A DNA stretch of 35,410 nucleotides, from contig CANQIW010000003.1 in assembly GCA_947624055.1 (NCBI GenBank), forward strand, positions 1 to 35,410, given 5' to 3'. This document shows, piece after piece, positions 17,616 through 26,600 of this stretch. Within the stretch, counting starts at the first letter, position 1. The number at the start of each line of letters is the position of its first letter. Under the pieces are notes generated by a model, which saw only the letters and a program-made list of their open reading frames with translations, ran no database searches and had not been told where the DNA came from. Position numbers and translations under genes: made by a program. The DNA is from an uncultured Lachnospiraceae bacterium. Its GTDB lineage: Bacteria > Bacillota > Clostridia > Lachnospirales > Lachnospiraceae.

Positions 17616-18109
17616 GCGGCAATCCTCTCCTCCTTGCTGTCGCGTCCCCCACCCAGCGCAGCGCGTGGAACGGGCGCTGTCTTTGCACATCTGTACTCCG
17701 GCGCGCACTGCGGATCCGGGCGAAGGCCTGCAAGACAATCCGCCAGCCAGCTCACGCCGATCAGCGCGGCCGCTGTCAGGATGACAAACAGCACCCACAG
17801 AAACGCCAGTACCGGAAGCGGCGACACGCTGACACGAATCCCAAAGGCCGCCAGCACAATGACCTCCTCCACAAGCCCTGCTGCCGCACAGAACCTCTGA
17901 CCATCCTTCGACAGCTCTCTGTATATATTTTCCTGATTGATCCTTCCGCTTTCGCCATAATCTTTTCTATGGATCCTTCTATAGTCTTCTCTATAATCTG
18001 CTCCATAGTCTTTTCGGCAATCTTTCCTGTATTCCTTCTTGTTGCCTCCTGCGTACTCTCTCGCGCAGGCTCCTCTGTTCTCCGGTCTGATATTCTCCGT
18101 ATTCCTCAT
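17612..18109 (-). CDS. Putative LexA-regulated small membrane protein, unknown family
   Basis: 165 aa from ATG 18109 with GGGGAG 9 nt upstream; N-terminal (DYRx)n repeats; hydrophobic PVLAFLWVLFVILTAAALIGVSWLADCLAGL. Supported by a strong promoter upstream; no family recognised. Confidence 0.5.
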   Translation of the reverse strand: MRNTENIRPENRGACAREYAGGNKKEYRKDCRKDYGADYREDYRRIHRKDYGESGRINQENIYRELSKDGQRFCAAAGLVEEVIVLAAFGIRVSVSPLPVLAFLWVLFVILTAAALIGVSWLADCLAGLRPDPQCAPEYRCAKTAPVPRAALGGGRDSKEERIAA

Positions 18110-18141
18110 CTTCGTACTCTCCCCAAATCTCCTTATTCGTT

Positions 18142-18226
18142 CGAACGCAAGTTCAGAACACTTGTTCTTTTTGCATTCTACTACAACTTCGGAAATTTTG
18201 CAAGTACTTTTTCGAACTTTTGTTCG
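18142..18226 (-). promoter_or_regulatory. SigmaA-like promoter with three LexA (SOS box)-like palindromes
   Basis: Minus TTGCAA (18198-18203), 17 bp, TAGAAT (18175-18180). Boxes: CGAACTTTTGTTCG 18213-18226; AGAACACTTGTTCT 18155-18168; GAACGCAAGTTC 18143-18154. Confidence 0.7.
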
Positions 18227-18260
18227 TTTTTTGAAGAACAGATCGTTTCCCCAGCCGTAT

Positions 18261-18320
18261 GCGGCATCAGAGAACATCAGAGATCATCAGGGAACGTCAG
18301 GAAGCGTCAGGAAAGACAGG
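18261..18320. repeat. 10-bp imperfect tandem repeat (about 6 units)
   Basis: gcggCATCAG agaaCATCAG agatCATCAG ggaaCGTCAG gaagCGTCAG gaaaGACAGg. Confidence 0.75.
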
Positions 18321-18328
18321 TCCGCAGC

Positions 18329-19693
18329 TCAGAATACGGCAAGGCTCTCCCCGTTGCTTCGGATCACCTCGCGGTACCAGTACGCGCTGTCCTTCAGGAT
18401 ACGCTCCTGCGTGCGGTAGTCCACATAAATAAGCCCGAACCGCTTCTCGTACCCGGCCGTCCACTCGTAGTTGTCCATGATCGACCAGTACTGATAGCCG
18501 AGCACCGGGATTCCCTCGTCCACCGCCTTTTTGAGCGACAACAGGTAGCGATGTTCAAAATCCTGCCTGCCCGGGTCGTGTACCTTCCCGTCGAGCGATA
18601 CGAGATCCGGGAACGCCGCCCCGTTCTCTGTGATCATCAGCGGTTTCCCGTAGCGCTCATACAGGAAGCGGCAGCACCAGTACAGCACGTCCGGCGTGAT
18701 GTTCCACCCGAGCGCCGTCTTCGGACTGCCCTGATAAGAATAGCGGTCATACGCGTACAGATCGTGCGGCTGTGGGACTCCGCTCGCCTCGTAGACATTG
18801 AAACCGTAGAAGTCCAGCGGCTGCGCGATCAGCTTCCACTCCTCCGGCATGATCACCGGCAGCCGATCCCCGAACACCTCCTTCGCCTGATCGGCAAAGT
18901 CTCCCTTAAAGATCGGATCCGCCCACCAGACATTGCTGAACATATAGTCCATCTCATTCATGGAGAAGCTCTCCTGCCGCGCCTTCTCGATCCCTTCCTC
19001 CGAAAGTTCTGCCGGGATCACACAGCCGCCGGTCGGCGCCATCCCGACCTTCACCCCGTCCGGGCAGTTCCTGCGGATCACCTTCACCGCTCTTCCGTGC
19101 GCGAGAAACACATGCTTCGTGACCTGCATCAGGACGTCCGTCGGATTCTGCTCGAACGGCGCGTGAAATCCCGCCGTCAGCCCGCCGCCGACAAAGAGCT
19201 GCAGCTCGTTGAACGTCATCCAGTATCTCACCTTGTCTCCCAGCGCCTTCGTGACGACCTCCGCGTACTGCGCGAACCATTCGACACTCTCCGGGTTCTT
19301 CCATCCGCCCCTCTCGTACAGAGCCGTCGGCAGATTCCAGTGGTAGAGCGTCACCATCGGCACAATATCCGCCGCGAGCAGCTCGTCGACCAGGTTTCGG
19401 TAAAACTGCAGACCCTTTTCATTCACCTCGCCCACGCCGTTCGGGATCACCCTCGGCCAGCTGACAGAAAATCGGTAACTCTTCAATCCGATCTCCTTCA
19501 TGAGCGCCACGTCCCCCTTGTAGCGGTGGTAATGGTCGCACGCGACGTCCCCGTTCTCTCCATAAGCGATGCGTCCCGGCGTCCGGGTAAACGTATCCCA
19601 GATGCCCGGCCCCTTTCCGTCCGCATCCCATGCGCCCTCGACCTGATGCGCAGCCGACGCGGCTCCCCACAGAAAATCCTTTGCAAATGCCAT
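18329..19693 (-). CDS. Glycoside hydrolase family 1 (beta-glucosidase / 6-phospho-beta-glucosidase)
   Basis: FLWGAASAAHQVEGAWDADGKGPGIWDTF N-terminal signature, WMTFNEL, LMITENGAAF nucleophile motif; AAGGAGG RBS. Confidence 0.95.
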   Translation of the reverse strand: MAFAKDFLWGAASAAHQVEGAWDADGKGPGIWDTFTRTPGRIAYGENGDVACDHYHRYKGDVALMKEIGLKSYRFSVSWPRVIPNGVGEVNEKGLQFYRNLVDELLAADIVPMVTLYHWNLPTALYERGGWKNPESVEWFAQYAEVVTKALGDKVRYWMTFNELQLFVGGGLTAGFHAPFEQNPTDVLMQVTKHVFLAHGRAVKVIRRNCPDGVKVGMAPTGGCVIPAELSEEGIEKARQESFSMNEMDYMFSNVWWADPIFKGDFADQAKEVFGDRLPVIMPEEWKLIAQPLDFYGFNVYEASGVPQPHDLYAYDRYSYQGSPKTALGWNITPDVLYWCCRFLYERYGKPLMITENGAAFPDLVSLDGKVHDPGRQDFEHRYLLSLKKAVDEGIPVLGYQYWSIMDNYEWTAGYEKRFGLIYVDYRTQERILKDSAYWYREVIRSNGESLAVF

Positions 19694-19801
19694 CTCTCGT
19701 CCTCCTTATTTTCGCCGGCGTTTCTTCCTCCGCCGTAATGTGACCTCGTTGTATATCATTATAAAACATGCTCAGCCGGAAGGAAAGGAAAAAATACGCA
19801 C

Positions 19802-19839
19802 AAAAAAAGAGCTGCCGGTTCAAACTGAACCGGCAACTC
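19802..19839 (-). terminator. Rho-independent terminator downstream of the CarD-family gene
   Basis: Minus: GAGTTGCCGGTTCAGTTTGAACCGGCAGCTCTTTTTTTG; strong stem and T-tract. Confidence 0.9.
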
Positions 19840-19848
19840 CATCTTTCT

Positions 19849-20349
19849 CTACTTCTCCAATGTCTTCGTGATGAAACCCTTCACCTCGCCGGGTGCGATC
19901 CCCAGCGCGGACGCAAGCTCGTTGTGGAGCATCTCCTCCGCCCGCTTCATGCTGCGCTCATCCACCTGGCTTAAATGGCGTCCCATGCGCGCGGCCCTTT
20001 TCCCCTTCAGGTACACGGCCCGGATCAACCGGACCAGATCCGTACAGTCTCCACTCTTTAAGTACCCCTGATAACGCTCGTTGAGCACGCGGGGATTTCT
20101 GTCCTCACAGATCTCACCCTCGATCTCCGGAATGTGCTCGATGAAGGTCAGCGCCTCCTCCTTCGTCATCACCGGACGGTTGTAGACCGCCGTATCAACC
20201 GGAATGAAAAGCCTGCCGCCCTGATAGACCGGGGAAAGCGTATAATAATCCACGTCTTCTCTCGCTCCCTGCATGTCCAGAGGACCGACCGCCTCGACCC
20301 GGCACACGCCTGTCGTCCCGTAGACAATCTGTTCTCCTACCTGATACAT
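19849..20349 (-). CDS. CarD/CdnL/TRCF-domain family transcriptional regulator
   Basis: MYQVGEQIVYGTTGVCRVEAVGPL...YYTLSPVYQGGRLFIPVDT; the track ORF has an unlikely N-terminal extension to 20433. Confidence 0.9.
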   Translation of the reverse strand: MYQVGEQIVYGTTGVCRVEAVGPLDMQGAREDVDYYTLSPVYQGGRLFIPVDTAVYNRPVMTKEEALTFIEHIPEIEGEICEDRNPRVLNERYQGYLKSGDCTDLVRLIRAVYLKGKRAARMGRHLSQVDERSMKRAEEMLHNELASALGIAPGEVKGFITKTLEK

Positions 20350-20612
20350 CTTCCCTAGCCTCCTTCTGATCTCACGGTCAAACACCCTGCGACAGCCAGC
20401 ATGACGACAACGCTCGTCATGACAGCATCTCAAACTGTCCGACCCGCCGCTTTGCAGATAAAAACGGACATTCTTCTACACAGATATCATAACAAATCGA
20501 TGTGTTGAAATCAAAGGGAGTTTTGAACAAAATTATTATCCATTCCTGTCATGCAATCTGCCAATCTACACAGAATGCTGCACAGCAAACGCTTTCCGTC
20601 AAATCTTTTATT

Positions 20613-23600
20613 TCATTCTCGCTCCCTTCTCTTGAAGATCCCTGTCCACATCACCGCAAAGGATACTGCCAGAAGCAGGAGATATATGCCGATCGGAGTC
20701 CCATCCCCAGTCTTTGGAGTTTCTGCTCCCGCAGGCACATTTTTCGTCTCCGGCTCATCATCTTCTGTTCCAATCTCTGTCTCAGTCTCCGGGCTCTCCT
20801 CCACAAAGTCATTTGTGATTACGACCTCTCTCTGGAAATCCGTCACAGACATCTGGACAGATTCATGATCCAGGCTAATTGTAAATGCCAGACCGGAGTC
20901 CGGATCGAGCACATTTCCATGCTCATCTGTCTCTGCGACATAATATGTGACTGTTTCTGTCCCTGATGTACCCAGATGCACCGGCAGGATCTGGCTCGCC
21001 TTGCTGGCTCCTTCCATCCAGAGAGCAATCACATCGCCTTCGCGCTTTGTCAATGCAGCGTCAGTGAAAACTCCGGCATAGAACACTTCATCTGTGGCAT
21101 GATCCTTACCGCCTATCTGTACTTTCTTTGTAATCGTCAGTTCCCCACCATAGTAAAAGCCCTGCGGAATTTCATAAAATGTATTGTGGATCGCCACATG
21201 TCCATGATTGTGTTTTTTGGTCATCTGAACTGCATATCCGTCCGGATATTCCGCCAGATATGTCGCATTGTCAATCACACCGCTTCCTTTCAGTATTCCG
21301 TATTCATCCGTCTCTCCGACATAATACGTTGTATCCAGCTGCAGGTTATCGAATGTGACGGTTTCCGCAGCACTGTCAGAATAGTGCAAAGTTTTTACTT
21401 CCGATATACGCTGTGTCCTCGCCTCGTCGGAGAACAACGCAACGTAAAACCTGGTATCATTTGCGATCAGCGGATGACCCTCTGATGCATACAGGAGCTT
21501 CGTCACATCCAGATTTCCAAAAATATGTTCCTCTGTCTTCTCGGACTTTTTCGGAGTATACACATTTTCGAACGTAACTCCTCCTTCCGGATATTCTACC
21601 TGCGTGTTTAAGGTGCCGTCAAAATTATCTGTCACTATTACGCGCACAGTGAACGTCTTCTCGGAATATGTGACACGTTTTTCATTCTCCTTATCCTCCG
21701 CAATCTCATAAACATGCTCACCAACATCTGCAAGCGTATAGTGGAGTTCCGAGAAAGTAATACTTCCGTCCGCATGATTACCTGCCTTCTCTATCACATT
21801 TCCATTCTCCCGCAAGATGAAATGGAACTCATTGTCATGCATCGGCTCCTCTCGGCCACCGGTCAGGAGCTTCGTGCCAGAAAGGATTACCCCGCCTTCC
21901 GCTGTATAAGTGTTCGTAAATATGATTGCATCAGCAGGCACATCATTCTTTGCCACAGTACTGCTGACAGCGAGTTTTCCTTCTCCATCATCTGTCACGG
22001 CCACGGTTACGACGTAAACCGAAGTGTCTGCCGTGATGCCTTTACCGGAAGGACTTGTCTCCCTGACTTCATAGGTGTGCACATACGGCTCCGTATACTC
22101 AAACGTACCGAAGTTAAAGTCTTTTGCTGCCTTCGTCGCCGTCGCCTTCCTTGTCTCGGTCAGCTTATCCGGAATCTCCGTACCATTCCCGCTTCCATCC
22201 ATCGACGGCTGTGTCGTCTCCGTCAGCTCGAACGTAAATGCATCCGTATCCGTCCACTCACGACCCGTCAGCACCTTCGTACCTGCCACCGTCGCCGTCG
22301 TGCTGCCCGTCGTGTAGACATTGGTGAATGCCGCCTTCCCAGCCTCGGTTTCGGTCTCCTTGCCTTCCGCGTCCGTCTCCGTCCGCAGGTATGCTGTCTC
22401 CGCACTCAGCGTGCCGTCCCCGTTGTCCTTCACCGTCACGGTCACCTTGTAAACTGCTGCATCTTTCACAACGCCGCCAATCGCCGTATCTTTCTCCGCC
22501 ACCCTGTAGGTGTGTGTGCCCGGAACCGTGTATGGAATCGGCTCGAAGCTGAAGTTCTGGCTGTCCATTGTCGCTTCCGCAGTCAGAGAATTCTTCAGCG
22601 CATCCGGGATCTCTTTCTCTTTCCCGCTCGCGTCCTTCTCAGGCTGCGTCGTCTCCGTCAACTCGAACTCGAACTTGTCGTCCTCTTTCCACTCACGCCC
22701 TGTCAGCACTTTCGTGCCCTCGATCGTTGCGGTTGTGCTGCCCGCCTTATAGATGTTTGTGAACGTCATGCTGTCCGCCTTGGCTGTCGTCTCCTTGCCC
22801 TCTGCGTCCTTTGCCGTCCGCTCGTAGGAGACCACCTTCGCCTCTAATGTGCCGTCACCCTTATCCGTCACAGTCACGGTCACCGTGTAGACCGCCGCGT
22901 CCTTCGTGATGCCGCCGATTGTTGTATCTTTCTCCGCCACTTTGTAGGTGTGTGCACCCGGAACCGTGTATGGAATCGGCTTGAAGCTGAAGTTTTGGCT
23001 GTCCATTGTCGCTTCCGCAGTCAGAGAATCCTTCAGCGCATCCGGGATCTCTTTCTCTTTCCCACCTGCGTCTTTCTCAGGCTGCGTCGTCTCCGTCAGC
23101 TCGAACTCGAACTTGTCGCCCTCTTTCCACTCACGCCCCGTCAGCTCCTTCGTGCCCCCAATCGTCGCGGTCGTGCTGCCCGCCTTATAGATGTTTGTGA
23201 ACGTCATGCTGTCCGCCTTGGCTGTCGTCTCCCTGCCCTCTGCATCCTTCGTCGTCCGCTCATAGGAGGTCACCTCCGCCTCTAATGTGCCGGTACCTTT
23301 ATCCGTCACGGCCACCGTCACCGTGTAGACCGCCGCGTCCTTCGTGATGCCGCCGATTGTTGTATCTTTCTCCGCCACTTTGTAGGTGTGTGTACCCGGA
23401 GCCGTGTACGGGATCGGCCCGAAGCTGAAGTTCTGGCTGGCTTTTGTCGCTTCCGCAGTCAGAGAATCCTTCAGCGCATCCGGGATCTCTTTCTCTTTCC
23501 CGCTCGCGTCTTTCTCTGGTTTCGTCGTCTCCGTCAGCTCGAACTCGAACTTGTCGTCCTCTTTCCACCCACGACCCGTCAGAACCTTCGTGCCCTCGAT

Positions 23601-26600
23601 CGTCGCCGCTGTCGGCTCCACTGTGTAAGTATTCGTGAACGCAAGAGCCGTATTAAACTTCGTTTCTGAGCCCTCGCCGCTTACGATCTGCCCACTGACT
23701 GAATTCATTTTCACACCGCCGACTTTCACCGTATACCCTGGTGTCTCCGCCTCTGTCACCGTGTAAATCAAATCATAAGGAAGCTCTTTCAATATGATCG
23801 TCTGTCCATCGGCCAGCGTTATGTTTTTCTTCCCTTCGTCTCCTTCTTTAAATTCGAGAACTTCAGGAACTCCACTTTCAATCTTCGAACCGTCATTTGA
23901 CTTAACCTTTTCATAAGAAATAAAACCAACAAACGGTTCGTCGCCTTTCTTCAGCTCAACTGTAAAGGTAAATTCTTTTCCTTTGTCCTTCGGCGAGATG
24001 TTGTTGATTGTGGTCTTACTGATGCTCAGCTCGCCGACAAGCTGATTATCAATCGTATATGATGTAGCCGCGTCATCGAGAACCGTACTCTTATAATGCG
24101 GAGCATCGTCCTCCGACAATTCCTCCTCCACGGTATAAACATATGTTTCCCCTGCACTGTCATTAATCGGAAGATCTGTAAAAGTAACACCTGGCCAGCT
24201 TCCATCTTCCTGTTTTTTCACAGTCTGATACTCAACCCTCTCTTTGTTGCGCAGAAGCCAGATGTCAATGGAATCAGGCCGTATCTGCTCATAGCCGGTA
24301 TCAGTCCATGTCTTTGTCACAGAAATACTTGTAGTTTCCGGTTTACTCCCAAAATAAACTGTTCCATTGCTGCCAATACCGCCTCCGCGCGTATCGGATG
24401 TATTTCCGCTTATTAGCACGGAACCGTTTTCCCCCGGTTTCGCGTCCGTGTGCAGAACCAGTTTAGTCTGGTTATTCTGATACCGGGATGCAGAAAGTTC
24501 ATTTCCGTCTGCATCCTTCCAATGATACGGCGTTCCATCATACATAAATCCGGAAACTTCATACACAGGATTTCCCGGCTGAGAAGGATCCTTGTCTAGC
24601 AGGACATCATTGCTGCCGCCGTAGGCAGTGTTTGCGTAAATCGCTGTGCTGTTCGGATAAACATAGGTCATGGACGTCTCGCAACCCGCAAATCCGCCGC
24701 CATTATTGAAAATATCACCAGCCTTTACCGAGTTGCCTGTAATTTCTGCATTGTACAGGTAAAGTTTCGCGGACGGATAATATTTTCCCAGCACTGTACG
24801 AGGCCCGTTCACATAAAAACCGCCGCCGCCAAAACGTCCCCCATGGCTCTGGTTTTTTGTTATGGAACCACCGCTCACTTCTGCAGTATTCGCACTCTGT
24901 ACATAGATACCGCCGCCCTCATGCTCCGCAATATTCCCGCTTACAGTGCCGTTCGTCATGGTCAGCTTCGCTCCACCGTTTCCAACAGCACTTGTTACTT
25001 TTCCTCCCACACAAATACCTGCGCCCACATATGCGGTATTGTCGGAAATGGAGCCTCCGCTCATTGTCATGATTGCACCGGATAAGACTGCGACTCCGCC
25101 TCCGGCATTGTCCGGCTCCGCTCCGGAAATTGCCGTGCCTTCCACTCCGTTTCCGGTGATCGAACCGCCACTCATTTCAAACGAACAGCCTTCTCCAAAC
25201 AGACAGATTCCGCCGCCATGCCATGCATGGTTGTCGCTTACGCTTCCACCCGTCATCGTTACATCAGCATTGTATGCCTCCACGGCTCCCCCGCAATCTG
25301 CGCTTAACGTTCTGTCATTATTTGTAAGCGTCGCACCTGCCCTGATGTTTAATGTTCCGCCGCTCAGATAAATCAGCGCCGATGATACTTTCAGAAGATC
25401 GTCTTTGCCGTCTATCGTGATATTTTCCAGATTCAGCGTACCGCCGCTAATCCGGATCAACTCCCCCTTAAAGAGCGGATCACGCATCAGCTTCGCATCC
25501 CCGTCGAGGCTCCAGTTTGCACTCCCTGAAACCGTAACCGTATCCATCACATAAATGCCGTCCAGCTTTTCTCCATCCGAAAGTTCTTTATTCTTTTCCT
25601 CCAGAATCTTCTTCGCCGCTTCAAACGTCTTCACCGGATAATCTCGTGTCAGTCCGAGTTCAGAACCATTATTCTCCTCCGAAGGATCCGTGCCGTGAAT
25701 ACCGTCCAGATATACGCCGTTCAAAGTCAGCCTCACAGCCACAATTCTATCTTTCTCACCGCTCCGCTCAATCTTTTTTACGATCACCAGACCATTTGCC
25801 CCCGGAAGGGTAATCTTCCCCGGCAAAGTCTCGTCAAGGTTATATCCCTCAATGAGAGTTACCATCGGCTCCGGATCTGCAGCTTCCGTAGAATTAAGCT
25901 TTTTTAGTACATCACCCGCTAGAATGATCGTCATTTTGTCCGAGATCTCAAAGCCTTCACCGGCCGTTATGAATTTTCCTTCTGCCAGTCTGACCTTTTT
26001 TACCTGCGTTTTCCCATTAAGTATCAGGCTGTCGCCCGAATGATCGACACTGGGAGCATTTACTCCATCATCAATCGTCAGGGAACCCTTGTTTAATATG
26101 GCATAGGCGCCTGTTCCCCGCGCCAGCACAGAGCCATCTCCAGTCAGCTTCAGCGAAGCATTTTCCGACACCGTTAAAGCTGTTCCGGACTTTCCCTGAA
26201 GCGTATGTCCTTTGTTCAGATCGATTGTAATATCCTTTCCTTCAGGAATCACAACATCCTCTGTGATCGTCTTTCCTGTATTGTCCTCGTCGCCCGCCGT
26301 CAGCAGGATCGTATCGCCGTCTTCTGTATTTGTCACTGCCTTGGTAACCGTTTCACAGAGCACATCTGTATCTTTGTTCTTTGCCACGGTCCGGTTCTCC
26401 GGACCGGCCGTGAGGTAAAACTTATACGTTCCATTGTCGTATGGAATTGTAGCATTCCGGTAGAGATCGTATCCGTCCAGATCCTCCTTGATCACGATAC
26501 CATTGCGTGTATCGTTCCAACTGTATTTGCTGAAATCCTTGTCGCCGTCATGCATCTTGGCGGCTCCCGGTATCCAAATCGAGCATTTTTCCGCATACCC

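Noticed and set aside
17478-17798. Full 106-aa minus ORF
   Set aside because: The N-terminal two thirds overlap the 165-aa ORF out of frame; only the final 45 aa from the GTGA overlap is retained as a low-confidence call.
17579-19738. 719-aa plus-strand ORF
   Set aside because: Antisense to the GH1 beta-glucosidase and the putative SOS gene; no domain-like sequence, HR-rich shadow frame.
22320-23630. Repeat array considered as CRISPR or other DNA-level array
   Set aside because: The 438-bp units are fully coding in one frame and encode protein modules; no spacer/repeat structure.
21714-23669. Plus-strand ORFs of 377, 111 and 93 aa with recurring sequence
   Set aside because: Antisense to the tandem adhesin modules; repetition explained by the 438-bp repeats.
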